Assembly (NCBI GenBank): GCA_020248905.1
Contig: JADCGR010000019.1
Span: 62,001-126,000, forward strand
DNA length: 64,000 nucleotides
Reading direction: 5' to 3'
Origin: Curvibacter sp.
GTDB lineage: Bacteria; Pseudomonadota; Gammaproteobacteria; Burkholderiales; Burkholderiaceae_C
In this document: positions 36,337 through 45,860 of the stretch, piece after piece
Numbering within the stretch: position 1 is the stretch's first letter
How the letters are laid out: every line of letters starts with the position of its first letter
The notes under the pieces: model-generated
Told to the model about the DNA's origin: nothing
The model's input: only the letters and a program-made list of their open reading frames with translations
Database searches by the model: none
Translations under genes and position numbers: made by a program

Positions 36337-37350
36337 GTGACGAGAACAAACGAATCGCCCGCTGACCCTGCCCCGAAAGGGTTGTGGCGTATGTCGGTCG
36401 CGCCCATGATCGACTGGACCGACCGGCACTGCCGCTACTTCCATCGCCTGCTGAGCCGTCACGCGCGCCTTTATACCGAAATGATCACCACCGGTGCGCT
36501 GCTGCATGGCGACGTGGAGCGACACCTGCGCTTCAATGCCGAGGAGCATCCAGTGGCACTGCAGCTCGGTGGCAGCGAGCCGGCTGATCTGGCGAGGTGT
36601 TCGAAGCTCGGGGAGCAGTGGGGCTACGACGAGATCAACCTCAACTGCGGTTGCCCAAGCGAACGCGTGCAGCGTGGTGCCTTCGGGGCCTGTCTCATGG
36701 CCGAGCCGCGACTGGTGGCCGACGGTGTCAAGGCCATGTGCGATTCGGTATCGGTGCCGGTCACGGTGAAGCATCGCATCGGGATCGACCGGACCGAGAG
36801 CTACGACTTCGTGCGCGATTTCGTCGGTACGGTGGCCGAGGCTGGCTGCTCCACTTTCATCGTGCATGCGCGTAATGCCTGGCTGCAGGGGCTGTCGCCG
36901 AAGGAGAACCGGGAGATCCCGCCGCTGCGCTACGAGCTCGTGCACCGCCTCAAGCGTGATTTTGCGTCACTGACCGTGATCATCAATGGCGGCCTCACGA
37001 GCGATGCGCAGGTGCGCGAGCAGCTTGCGCTTGTCGATGGCGTAATGATCGGCCGTGAGGCGTATCACAACCCCTGGTGGATGGCGTCCTGGGATGCGCT
37101 GTACTTCGGCGCGGTGCCTTGCGCGCTGACGCGCGAGGCGGTGGAAGAGCAGATGCTGGATTACATGGCGCGGGCGGCCGCCGAGGACGGCGCGCCCTGG
37201 TACGCGATTGCGCGCCACATGCTGGGCCTACGCCATGGCTTGCCTGGCGCGCGTCGCTGGCGCCAGGTCTGGAGCGATTACCGCCTCAAGCCGCTCGATC
37301 CGCGCGCGGTGCGGCCACTGGCGCACGGACAGCAGCAGCAAGCCGCCTGA
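36337..37350 (+). CDS. dusA: tRNA-dihydrouridine(20/20a) synthase
   Basis: A 337-residue FMN-dependent Dus enzyme that reduces uridine in the tRNA D-loop. It shows MSVAPMIDWTDRHCRYFHRL, the active-site block NLNCGCPSERVQRGAFGACL (catalytic Cys in NCGCPS), VKHRIGID, HARNAWLQGLSPKENREIPP and INGGLTS. These are DusA-specific. GTG 36337 is taken as start because homologues carry a short tail before WRMSVAP; ATG 36391 is the alternative. Confidence 0.93.
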   Translation: MTRTNESPADPAPKGLWRMSVAPMIDWTDRHCRYFHRLLSRHARLYTEMITTGALLHGDVERHLRFNAEEHPVALQLGGSEPADLARCSKLGEQWGYDEINLNCGCPSERVQRGAFGACLMAEPRLVADGVKAMCDSVSVPVTVKHRIGIDRTESYDFVRDFVGTVAEAGCSTFIVHARNAWLQGLSPKENREIPPLRYELVHRLKRDFASLTVIINGGLTSDAQVREQLALVDGVMIGREAYHNPWWMASWDALYFGAVPCALTREAVEEQMLDYMARAAAEDGAPWYAIARHMLGLRHGLPGARRWRQVWSDYRLKPLDPRAVRPLAHGQQQQAA

Positions 37351-37363
37351 GCGGCGCTCTTCG

Positions 37364-39949
37364 TCAAGGAGCTGGTGAACGCAGGCCCGCAAGGTAGCGC
37401 TCCAGCTCGTCGGCCGTCATGGGGCGCGCGTAGTGAAAGCCCTGGGCCTCATCGCAACCGAAAGCCTGCAGCTGGCGCACCATCTCCGGCGTCTCCACGC
37501 CCTCAGCGATGGTGCGCAGGCCCAAGCTGTGCGACATCTGGATCACCGCGCGCACGATGGCGGCGTCGTCCGGATCGCTGGCCAGATCGCGGATGAAACT
37601 CCGGTCGATCTTGAGCTTGTCTATGTCGAAGCGCTTGAGGTAGGACAGGCTGGAGTAGCCGGTGCCGAAGTCGTCGATGGACAGTTTCACGCCCAGCTGC
37701 TTGAGCCGGCGCACGCTGGCCAGCACCTTTTCCGCGTCCTGGATCAGGATGGATTCGGTCAGTTCCAGCTCCAGCCACTGTGCCGGCAAGCCGCTGTCGC
37801 TGAGTGCACGCGTCACGGTCTCCTCGATGCCTTCACGGCGGAACTGCGCGGCCGACAGGTTGACCGCCATCATCAGGCCCGCAAGTCCGCTTTGCCGCCA
37901 GGCAGCCGCCTGCCGGCAGGCCTCCTGAATGACCCAGGCGCCAATAGGCACGATGAGCCCGCTTTCCTCGGCCACAGGAATGAAGCGCCCGGGCGCAACC
38001 AGGCCGAACTCCGGGTGGCGCCAGCGCAGCAGGGCCTCGACGCCTATGACACGCCCGCTCGCAATCTCCAGCTGAGGCTGGTAGTGCAGCGTGAACTCCT
38101 CGCGCTCCAAGGCGCGGCGCAGGCCGCTGCGCATGACCAGGTGTTCGACGGCCTCCTGATCCATGGCTTCATCGAAGAAACGGTGGGTGTTTCGACCGGC
38201 TTCCTTGGCGCGGTACATGGCCATGTCCGCCTTCTTGCTCAGGGCCTCGAAGTCGCTGCCGTCCTCGGGGTAGAGGGCAATGCCGATCGAGGCCGAAGTA
38301 GAGAGTTCGTTGCCTTCGTACAGGTAAGGCTCCTGTAGCGCCTCCATGACCTTGGTCAGCACCGGCAGGCTGCTTTCGCCACCATGCAGTTCGCGCAGGA
38401 TCAGCACGAACTCGTCGCCGCCCTGGCGACTGATGGTGTCGCTGTCGCGCACGCAGGCCCGCAGGCGCCGTGCCACCTCGCCGAGCAAGGCGTCGCCCGC
38501 CGCATGGCCCAGCGAGTCGTTCACGTTCTTGAAGTTGTCGAGGTCCATGAAGACCAGGGCCACGCCGGTGCGGCTGCGTTCGGCCTGGGCAATGGCCTGG
38601 TTCAGCCGGTCCTGCAGAAGCACACGGTTGGGCAGGCCGGTCAGGGGGTCGTGGTAGGCCAGGAACTCGATCTTCTGTTCGGCGTGGCGGTGGTTGGTGA
38701 TATCGCTGCCGATGCCGCGGTAGCCCGTGAACACGCCGTCCTCGAACACGGGTTTGCCGCTAACGCAGAACCAGCGTAGTTGGCCCGGTTCGGTCTGCAT
38801 TTGAAAGACGAAGTTCCGAAAAGGCTGGCGCGCTTGCAGCAGGGCGCGGTGCTCGGCCCATTGCTCCGCGCTGACGCCCACGATCGGTAGCTCCCAGCGC
38901 TGCTTGCCGATGGTGCGGCGGGGATCAAGTCTGGTGTTGTACAGCCCGCCTGACATCTCCGTAAAGCGCAGACTGGCGTCCATCTCCCAGAACCAGTCGG
39001 ACGACAGTTCTGAAAGGTCGCGAAAGCGTGCTTCTTGCGCGCGCAGATGTCTCTCAACCTCGGCCCGTTCAACGATCTCGTTTTGCAGCTCGTTGTTCAT
39101 GAAGGCCAGTTCCAGCGTGCGCTCTTCAACCCGTTCTTCAAGCTCTTGGTGCGCCTGCTGCAGCGCGGCCTGCGCGTCTTTCTGTGCCTTGATGTCCTGG
39201 ACGATCCAGATGGTGCTGCGGCTGCCGTCGCGCGTAGGCAGCGCTTTGGCGAGGTGCCGGCACCAGACCTTGCTGCCGTCGTGACGGGTGTTGAGCCATT
39301 CGACGTCCAGCAGTTCGCCCGCACCCAGACCTTGTCCGACCATGGCGCGGAAAGCTGCGTAGTCGTCATCGCTCTCGAAGAAGACGCCCTCCGACTGTCC
39401 CTCGAGCATGCCCTTGGGCCACCCCATGATGTCTTCCATGCGCGGATTGCACTGGACGATGCGGCCCTCGCGCGTGAACAGAATGCCTACCAACGCGTTT
39501 TCCAGTATGGCCTGCTGGCGCTGCAGCAGCTCCTGCAGCTGCTCGCGGTCGCGGTGGCGCTGGGTCACGTCCTCGATGATCCAGATCGTGCCCACGGCCG
39601 TGTTCTGCGGGTTGATGGCCCGTGCGCGCATGTGGCAGCGCAGCGCGCGGCCGTCCTTATGGCGCATGGTCCACTCGATATCGAGCAGGTCGCCGCGCCC
39701 CAGCACGGGGATCGCTTCACGCCCCAGGGCCTCGTAGTCCGCCCGGTCGGGGTAGAGCACCTCGGCTGGCTGGCCCACCAGCTCGCGGTGCGACCAGCCG
39801 AAGATCTCGGAAAAGCGGGGGGTGCAGCTCACGACCTTGAGGTCGCGCGACACAAGGATGCCGACCGGGGCGTTTTCGAGGATGGCCTGATACTCCAGCA
39901 GCGTCTGCTGGAGCTTGTGGTTCGTCCCTGCCTCTGCTTTCTGGTTCAT
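37364..39949 (-). CDS. PAS-GGDEF-EAL cyclic-di-GMP signalling protein
   Basis: An 861-residue cytoplasmic protein with no membrane helix. Order of domains: PAS (about 20-130), PAS (about 145-260), coiled coil (QELEERVEERTLELAFMNNE), PAS (about 310-420), GGDEF and EAL. The GGDEF site is intact (RQGGDEFVLIL). The EAL site is also complete (GVEALLRWRHPE, LELELTESIL, DDFGTGYSSLSYLK, KIDRSFI, AEGVETPE), so both activities are possible. PAS domains suggest a redox, oxygen or small-molecule input. The start is placed at ATG 39949; TTG 39967 is possible. Confidence 0.93.
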   Translation of the reverse strand: MNQKAEAGTNHKLQQTLLEYQAILENAPVGILVSRDLKVVSCTPRFSEIFGWSHRELVGQPAEVLYPDRADYEALGREAIPVLGRGDLLDIEWTMRHKDGRALRCHMRARAINPQNTAVGTIWIIEDVTQRHRDREQLQELLQRQQAILENALVGILFTREGRIVQCNPRMEDIMGWPKGMLEGQSEGVFFESDDDYAAFRAMVGQGLGAGELLDVEWLNTRHDGSKVWCRHLAKALPTRDGSRSTIWIVQDIKAQKDAQAALQQAHQELEERVEERTLELAFMNNELQNEIVERAEVERHLRAQEARFRDLSELSSDWFWEMDASLRFTEMSGGLYNTRLDPRRTIGKQRWELPIVGVSAEQWAEHRALLQARQPFRNFVFQMQTEPGQLRWFCVSGKPVFEDGVFTGYRGIGSDITNHRHAEQKIEFLAYHDPLTGLPNRVLLQDRLNQAIAQAERSRTGVALVFMDLDNFKNVNDSLGHAAGDALLGEVARRLRACVRDSDTISRQGGDEFVLILRELHGGESSLPVLTKVMEALQEPYLYEGNELSTSASIGIALYPEDGSDFEALSKKADMAMYRAKEAGRNTHRFFDEAMDQEAVEHLVMRSGLRRALEREEFTLHYQPQLEIASGRVIGVEALLRWRHPEFGLVAPGRFIPVAEESGLIVPIGAWVIQEACRQAAAWRQSGLAGLMMAVNLSAAQFRREGIEETVTRALSDSGLPAQWLELELTESILIQDAEKVLASVRRLKQLGVKLSIDDFGTGYSSLSYLKRFDIDKLKIDRSFIRDLASDPDDAAIVRAVIQMSHSLGLRTIAEGVETPEMVRQLQAFGCDEAQGFHYARPMTADELERYLAGLRSPAP

Positions 39950-39999
39950 GGCCGCAGGATAGGCCAATTCTCAGGTCTCAGCCAGTGGGGGGGTGACCC

Positions 40000-40635
40000 T
40001 CAGGCCGCCGCCTCGAGCCCATTGTCGAAATGCTGCAGCATGGCTTGGCTTGCCCGGGCAGCATCGCGGGCCTGCAGCGCGGCCATGACCGAGCGGTGTT
40101 CGGCCAGCGATTCCTGGATCCGGCCGGATTTGAGCAGGCTGTGGTGGCGGTTGAGCTTCATGACCTTGCGCAGGTCGCCGACCATCTGGCTGCGCCAGCG
40201 GTTATCGGCAATTTCCAGCAGTCGCAGATGGAAGCGCTCGTTGATCTGGAAGAAGCTTTCGCGGTCTGCTGAGGCGGCTTCCAGTTCGGCATGGATGGAT
40301 ACCAGCTCCCGCAGCTGCTCTGCGTTGGCCTGGCTGGCTACCACGCCGGCGGCGTCGCTCTCCAGCAGACCGAGCAGGTGGTAGATGTCAGCCATGTCTT
40401 TCTCGCTGACCTCGGTTACGTAGGCGCCTCGGCGCACCTTCATAGTGACCAGGCCCTCGGCGGCCAGCACCTTGAGAGCTTCGCGCAGGGGGGTGCGGCT
40501 GATGCCGTAGTCCTCGGCAATGCGCAATTCGTCAATCCAGCTGCCGGGCTCCAGCTCGCGCCGGAAGATGCGCTGGCGCAGCAGCTCGGCGACCTCTTCG
40601 TAGAGGGCGCGGGGGGACAGGGAGAAGGCGGACAT
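40000..40635 (-). CDS. GntR-family (FCD domain) regulator of the methylmalonyl-CoA cluster
   Basis: A 211-residue FadR-type regulator with winged helix (YEEVAELLRQRIFRRELEPG, then YGISRTPLREALKVLAAEGL) and an FCD effector domain (FQINERFHLRLLEIADN, LAEHRSVMAAL). It is divergent from the mutase gene, and the gap holds a 29-base palindrome. The recognition helix is identical over SRTPLREALKVL to that of the malonate regulator. ATG 40635 is preferred because an ATG at 40668 would lie inside the palindrome. The ligand is probably a C3 acyl-CoA or acid (inferred). Confidence 0.88.
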   Translation of the reverse strand: MSAFSLSPRALYEEVAELLRQRIFRRELEPGSWIDELRIAEDYGISRTPLREALKVLAAEGLVTMKVRRGAYVTEVSEKDMADIYHLLGLLESDAAGVVASQANAEQLRELVSIHAELEAASADRESFFQINERFHLRLLEIADNRWRSQMVGDLRKVMKLNRHHSLLKSGRIQESLAEHRSVMAALQARDAARASQAMLQHFDNGLEAAA

Positions 40636-40661
40636 GGGCGCGATTGTAGAAGAAAAAATAT

Positions 40662-40690
40662 TTTGCATCAATAATTATGAATGATGTAAA
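40662..40690. promoter_or_regulatory. Candidate GntR operator, 29-base palindrome
   Basis: TTTGCATCA (40662-40670) and TGATGTAAA (40682-40690) form 9-base arms with a single mismatch around an 11-base AT-rich centre. It lies between the divergent regulator and the methylmalonyl-CoA mutase gene and is the only such AT-rich symmetric stretch there. Confidence 0.65.
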
Positions 40691-40741
40691 CTGCGCCGCA
40701 CTTCAACCATGCCGGCTTTGAGGGCCGGCTGCAGCATCGCC

Positions 40742-42901
40742 ATGAGCCAAAAACAGCCCGAATCCCACAGTGTCAGCCTAGAGGCCTGGCACAAGGCCGC
40801 CGCCAAATCCGCGCCCGGTGGTCAGGTCGACGCTCTCAACTGGCTCACGCCCGACGGCATCACGGTCAAGCCGCTCTACACCGCAGCCGACCTGCAGGGC
40901 CTGCAGCATGCCGACACGCTGCCCGGCTTTGAGCCCTACCTGCGCGGCCCGCAGGCCACCATGTATGCGGTGCGCCCCTGGACCATCCGCCAGTACGCGG
41001 GTTTTTCCACGGCCGAGGAATCCAACGCCTTTTACCGCAAGGCCCTGGCTGCGGGCGGGCAGGGCGTGTCGGTCGCTTTTGACCTCGCCACTCATCGCGG
41101 CTACGACAGCGACCACCCGCGTGTGACCGGCGATGTGGGCAAAGCAGGCGTGGCCATCGATTCGGTGGAGGACATGAAGATCCTCTTCAACGAGATCCCG
41201 CTGGACAAGGTTAGCGTCTCCATGACCATGAATGGCGCCGTGCTGCCGGTGCTGGCCGGCTATGTGGTGGCCGCAGAGGAGCAGGGCGTCAAGCAGGACC
41301 AGTTGAGCGGCACCATCCAGAACGACATACTCAAGGAGTTCATGGTCCGCAACACGTATATCTATCCGCCCGAGCCGAGCATGCGCATCATCGGCGACAT
41401 CATCAAGTACACGGCCAAGAACATGCCGAAGTTCAACTCGATCTCGATCTCGGGTTACCACATGCAGGAGGCCGGGGCCAATCAGGCGCTGGAACTGGCT
41501 TTCACGCTGGCTGACGGCAAGGAGTACGTGAAGACCGCTCTCGCCAAGGGCATGGACGTGGACGATTTTGCGGGCCGCCTGAGTTTCTTCTGGGCGGTTG
41601 GCATGAACTTCTATCTGGAAATCGCCAAGATGCGCGCTGCGCGGCTCTTATGGTGCCGCATCATGAAGGGTTTCAACGCGAAGAATCCCAAGAGTCTGAT
41701 GTTGCGCACGCATAGCCAGACCAGCGGCTGGAGCCTGACCGAGCAGGACCCGTACAACAATGTGGTTCGTACCACCATCGAGGCCATGGCTGCGGTGTTT
41801 GGGGGCACGCAAAGCCTGCACACCAACAGCTTCGACGAGGCCATCGCGCTACCCACGGAGTTTTCCGCGCGTATTGCGCGCAACACGCAGCTCATCATCC
41901 AGGAAGAAACGCACATCACCAAGGTGATCGACCCCTGGGCCGGCAGCTACATGATGGAAAAGCTCACCCAGGACATGGCCGATGCGGCCTGGAAGATCAT
42001 CGAGGAAGTCGACGCCATGGGCGGCATGACCCGCGCGGTGGATTCCGGCTGGGCCAAGCTCAAGATCGAAGCTGCAGCGGCCGAGAAGCAGGCGCGCATT
42101 GACAGCGGCAAGGACGTGATCGTCGGCGTCAACAAGTACAAGCTGAATAAAGAGGATCCGATCAATATCCTCGAAGTCGACAACGTCAAGGTGCGCCAGG
42201 GCCAGATTGCGCGCCTCAAGGCCATCCGCGCCAGCCGCGACGGCCACGCTGTGCAGCAGGCGCTCTTTGCGCTGACCGCTGCGGCCGAGTCTGGCGGTGC
42301 TAATCTGCTCGACCTGAGCATCTGCGCCATCCGACTGCGCGCCACGGTGGGCGAGGTCAGCGATGCGCTGGAGAAAGTCTTCGGGCGCCATCGCGCCGAT
42401 ACGCAAAAGGTGACCGGTGTGTACGCAGCTGCCTATGACTCGGCCGAGGGCTGGGAAAACCTCAAGAAGGAAATCGCGGACTTTGCCGTCGCGCAGGGCC
42501 GCCGCCCGCGCGTGATGATCTCCAAACTGGGTCAGGACGGGCACGACCGCGGCGCCAAGGTCGTGGCCACGGCCTTTGCCGATCTGGGCTTCGACGTGGA
42601 CATGGGCCCGCTCTTCCAGACTCCCGAGGAATGCGCGCGCCAGGCCATTGAGAACGATGTGCATGCCGTGGGCGTGTCCACGCTGGCTGCGGGGCACAAG
42701 ACCCTGGTGCCCGCCATCATTGCCGAGCTGAAGAAGCAGGGCGCGGACGACATCATCGTCTTTGTGGGTGGCGTGATTCCACGCCAGGACTACGACTTTC
42801 TTTACGAGGCCGGCGTCAAGGGCATCTACGGGCCCGGCACGCCGATTCCGGCCAGCGCCAAGGATGTGCTGGAGCAGATCAAGCTCGCCCACAAGGCCTG
42901 A
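40742..42901 (+). CDS. scpA: Methylmalonyl-CoA mutase (single chain, B12-dependent)
   Basis: A 719-residue mutase interconverting (R)-methylmalonyl-CoA and succinyl-CoA. The TIM barrel has [38 protein letters not shown] and the [19 protein letters not shown] segment. The C-terminal B12 domain has [11 protein letters not shown], with H601 as lower cobalt ligand, and GVSTLAAGH. No cobalamin riboswitch is visible upstream. ATG 40742 is used; ATG 40709 would add 11 residues. The MeaB gene follows two bases after the stop. Confidence 0.96.
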   Translation: MSQKQPESHSVSLEAWHKAAAKSAPGGQVDALNWLTPDGITVKPLYTAADLQGLQHADTLPGFEPYLRGPQATMYAVRPWTIRQYAGFSTAEESNAFYRKALAAGGQGVSVAFDLATHRGYDSDHPRVTGDVGKAGVAIDSVEDMKILFNEIPLDKVSVSMTMNGAVLPVLAGYVVAAEEQGVKQDQLSGTIQNDILKEFMVRNTYIYPPEPSMRIIGDIIKYTAKNMPKFNSISISGYHMQEAGANQALELAFTLADGKEYVKTALAKGMDVDDFAGRLSFFWAVGMNFYLEIAKMRAARLLWCRIMKGFNAKNPKSLMLRTHSQTSGWSLTEQDPYNNVVRTTIEAMAAVFGGTQSLHTNSFDEAIALPTEFSARIARNTQLIIQEETHITKVIDPWAGSYMMEKLTQDMADAAWKIIEEVDAMGGMTRAVDSGWAKLKIEAAAAEKQARIDSGKDVIVGVNKYKLNKEDPINILEVDNVKVRQGQIARLKAIRASRDGHAVQQALFALTAAAESGGANLLDLSICAIRLRATVGEVSDALEKVFGRHRADTQKVTGVYAAAYDSAEGWENLKKEIADFAVAQGRRPRVMISKLGQDGHDRGAKVVATAFADLGFDVDMGPLFQTPEECARQAIENDVHAVGVSTLAAGHKTLVPAIIAELKKQGADDIIVFVGGVIPRQDYDFLYEAGVKGIYGPGTPIPASAKDVLEQIKLAHKA

Positions 42902-42903
42902 CG

Positions 42904-43917
42904 GTGGCGCATCCGCCCCTACTGGATGGCATCCTGCAGGGCAGCGCAGCCCAGCAGCGGCGCGCGATTGCCAAGGCAATCACGTTGCTCGAATCCACGC
43001 GCGCCGACCATCGCGCCCGGGGCGACGAGCTGCTCACGGCCCTGCTGCCGCACACCGGCGGCGCGTTTCGCCTGGGCATCAGCGGCGTGCCCGGCGTGGG
43101 CAAGTCCACCTTTATCGAGGCGCTGGGGCTGTACCTGATCGAACACGGCCACCGTGTGGCGGTGCTGGCGGTCGATCCCTCGTCAAGTGTCTCCGGTGGC
43201 TCCATCCTCGGTGACAAGACGCGTATGGAGAAGCTCTCCGTGCATGAAAAGGCCTACATTCGCCCCAGCCCGAGCAGCGGTACGCTAGGCGGCGTGGCCG
43301 AGAAGACGCGCGAGGCCATGCTGGTTTGCGAGGCGGCGGGTTACGACATCGTGATCGTCGAAACCGTGGGCGTGGGCCAGAGCGAGACCGCCGTGGCCAG
43401 CATGACCGACATGTTCTGCCTCATGCAACTGCCCAATGCGGGCGACGATCTGCAGGCCATCAAGAAGGGCGTGATGGAGCTGGCCGATCTGGTGCTCATC
43501 AACAAAGCTGACATCGACGCGGCGGCGGCCACCCGCGCCCAGGCGCAGATCACTTCATCCTTGCGTTTGCTGGGCCTTCATGGCAACCCTGAACATGCAC
43601 ATCACGACGAGACGATCTGGCACCCGCAGGTGGTGCAACTCAGTGCCCTGCTGGGGCATGGCGTCGACACCTTCTGGGCCGCCGTGAAGCAGTTCCGCGT
43701 TGTGCAGACGGCCAGCGGCAAGCTGGCGCAGCGTCGCGAGCAGCAGGCCCAGGCCTGGATGTGGGAGCGTATCGAGGCGGGCTTGCGGCAGGCCTTCCGG
43801 GCTCATCCCGGCGTACGTCGGCTTTTACCCTCGTTGAGCGGCCGGGTGCTTGCTGGCACACTGGCGGCCTCCACAGCGGCGCGGCAGCTCCTGCACGCTT
43901 TTGAAAACAAGAACTGA
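42904..43917 (+). CDS. meaB: Methylmalonyl-CoA mutase-associated GTPase MeaB
   Basis: A 337-residue G3E-family GTPase that protects and reloads the mutase with adenosylcobalamin. The P-loop GVPGVGKST is at 61-69. Further motifs are [29 protein letters not shown] and NKAD. GTG start two bases after the mutase stop implies coupling. Older literature calls homologues ArgK; the lysine/arginine transport link is not supported. Confidence 0.95.
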   Translation: MAHPPLLDGILQGSAAQQRRAIAKAITLLESTRADHRARGDELLTALLPHTGGAFRLGISGVPGVGKSTFIEALGLYLIEHGHRVAVLAVDPSSSVSGGSILGDKTRMEKLSVHEKAYIRPSPSSGTLGGVAEKTREAMLVCEAAGYDIVIVETVGVGQSETAVASMTDMFCLMQLPNAGDDLQAIKKGVMELADLVLINKADIDAAAATRAQAQITSSLRLLGLHGNPEHAHHDETIWHPQVVQLSALLGHGVDTFWAAVKQFRVVQTASGKLAQRREQQAQAWMWERIEAGLRQAFRAHPGVRRLLPSLSGRVLAGTLAASTAARQLLHAFENKN

Positions 43918-43942
43918 CAGACCTAGAACCAGAGGACGAACC

Positions 43943-45475
43943 ATGCATGACATCCTGGAGCAACTGGAGCAGAAGCGCGCCGCGGCCCGCCTGGGCGGCG
44001 GCGAGAAGCGCATCGCGACTCAGCACGCCAAGGGCAAGCTCACGGCGCGCGAACGCATCGAGGTGTTGCTCGACGAGGGCACCTTCGAGGAATGGGACAT
44101 GTTCGTCGAGCACCGCTGCGTGGACTTTGGCATGGAGGAGCAGAAGGTGCCGGGCGATGGCGTGGTGACCGGTTACGGCATGATCAACGGCCGTCTCGTC
44201 TTCGTGTACAGCCAGGACTTCACGGTCTTTGGGGGCTCGCTGTCCGAGTCTCACGCAGAGAAGATCTGCAAGATTCTGGACCAGGCCATGAAGGTCGGCG
44301 CGCCCGTGATCGGGCTCAACGACTCGGGCGGCGCACGCATCCAGGAGGGCGTGGCGTCGCTAGGCGGCTACGCCGAGGTCTTCCAGCGCAACGTCAGCGC
44401 CTCGGGGGTGATCCCGCAGATCAGCCTCATCATGGGCCCTTCGGCCGGTGGTGCGGTTTACAGCCCGGCCATCACCGACTTCATCTTCATGGTCAAGGAC
44501 AGCTCCTACATGTTCGTGACTGGCCCGGACGTGGTGAAGACCGTTACACACGAGGAAGTCACCGCGGAGGAACTGGGCGGCGCCATCACGCACACCACCA
44601 AAAGCGGCGTGGCGGATCTGGCCTTTGACAACGATGTGGAGGCGCTGCTCATGCTGCGCCGGCTCTACAACTACTTGCCGCTGAACAACCGTGAGAAGGC
44701 CCCGGTGCGCAAGAGCGGCGACCCGATCGACCGCACCGAGCTGAGCCTGGACACCCTGGTGCCAGACAATCCCAACAAGCCTTATGACATGAAGGAGCTC
44801 ATCGTCAAGACGGTGGACGATGGCGACTTCTTCGAGATCCAGCCCGAGTACGCCAAGAACATCATCGTGGGTTTTGCCCGCATGGATGGCCAGAGCGTGG
44901 GCATCGTGGCCAACCAGCCGCTGGTGCTGGCGGGCTGCCTGGACATCAAGAGTTCCATCAAGGCCGCACGCTTTGTGCGCTTTTGCGATGCGTTCAACAT
45001 CCCGGTGGTCACGTTTGTCGATGTGCCGGGCTTCATGCCCGGCACCAGCCAGGAGTACGGCGGCATCATCAAGCACGGTGCCAAGCTGCTGTATGCCTAC
45101 GCCGAATGCACGGTGCCCAAGATTACGGTGATCACACGCAAGGCCTACGGCGGCGCGTACGACGTGATGGCCTCCAAGCATTTACGTGGCGACGTCAACT
45201 TCGCCTGGCCCAATGCCGAGATCGCGGTGATGGGGGCCAAGGGCGCTGTGGAGATCATCTTCCGCGAGGACAAGGGCGACCCCACCAAGCTCGCCGCCAA
45301 GGAGGCTGAGTACAAGGCCCGCTTTGCCAATCCGTTTGTGGCGGGCGCGCGTGGCTACATTGATGACGTGATCCTGCCGCACGAGACGCGCAAACGCATC
45401 TGCCGCTCGCTGGTCATGCTCAAAGACAAGAAGCTGGAGAACCCGTGGCGTAAGCACGGGAACATTCCTTTGTGA
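43943..45475 (+). CDS. pccB: Propionyl-CoA carboxylase beta subunit (carboxyltransferase)
   Basis: A 510-residue carboxyltransferase that moves CO2 from biotin to propionyl-CoA, making methylmalonyl-CoA. Oxyanion-hole motifs are [22 protein letters not shown] in the N-terminal half, with [16 protein letters not shown], and the C-terminal block around [22 protein letters not shown] clear GAGGA ribosome binding site sets ATG 43943. Context (mutase, MeaB, biotin subunit) favours propionyl-CoA over acetyl-CoA as substrate. Confidence 0.94.
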   Translation: MHDILEQLEQKRAAARLGGGEKRIATQHAKGKLTARERIEVLLDEGTFEEWDMFVEHRCVDFGMEEQKVPGDGVVTGYGMINGRLVFVYSQDFTVFGGSLSESHAEKICKILDQAMKVGAPVIGLNDSGGARIQEGVASLGGYAEVFQRNVSASGVIPQISLIMGPSAGGAVYSPAITDFIFMVKDSSYMFVTGPDVVKTVTHEEVTAEELGGAITHTTKSGVADLAFDNDVEALLMLRRLYNYLPLNNREKAPVRKSGDPIDRTELSLDTLVPDNPNKPYDMKELIVKTVDDGDFFEIQPEYAKNIIVGFARMDGQSVGIVANQPLVLAGCLDIKSSIKAARFVRFCDAFNIPVVTFVDVPGFMPGTSQEYGGIIKHGAKLLYAYAECTVPKITVITRKAYGGAYDVMASKHLRGDVNFAWPNAEIAVMGAKGAVEIIFREDKGDPTKLAAKEAEYKARFANPFVAGARGYIDDVILPHETRKRICRSLVMLKDKKLENPWRKHGNIPL

Positions 45476-45860
45476 TTTTTGTTCCTGTGGTCGTTTCTTG
45501 CGCTGGATGGGCTGACGCGGATGTTTTGCTCCGTGTCCTCCGGCCAGGCACGGCTCCAGCCGTGCCTGGCCTGTTTCCGCATGGCGAACGCATCCACAAT
45601 AGCGGATGCAAAGCCTCCTCCTTGACCTATGCAAGACGCCCACACCACCCCATCCTGTGCGGTCGGCATGCGCGCGCCTGCAACTCTGCCCCCTTCGCGG
45701 CCATGGGTACGGTGTGTCTGCTGCTGCGAAGTAAAGGAGGAGACTCAAGGCGTGAGCCTTGGGCCGGCGGAAATGAGCGGAGGCAGATACACCGCGACCA
45801 GGGAGGGTTCAGAAATGACCTCCCGCGCCGTCGCGAATTGAAAGTCGATAAGGAAACGAT
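45476..45860. other. 385-base gap between pccB and pccA with a strong hairpin
   Basis: I find no convincing gene here. The main feature is a perfect 14-base inverted repeat, GGCCAGGCACGGCT (45542-45555) and AGCCGTGCCTGGCC (45558-45571), with two bases between. No T-tract follows. A smaller stem, CAAGGC-GTGA-GCCTTG, lies near 45750. Short open frames exist but resemble nothing and have poor codon use. The gap probably holds a pccA promoter. Confidence 0.55.

Noticed and set aside
40690-40741. Cobalamin riboswitch upstream of the B12-dependent mutase
   Set aside because: The leader is too short and lacks the conserved B12-box bases.
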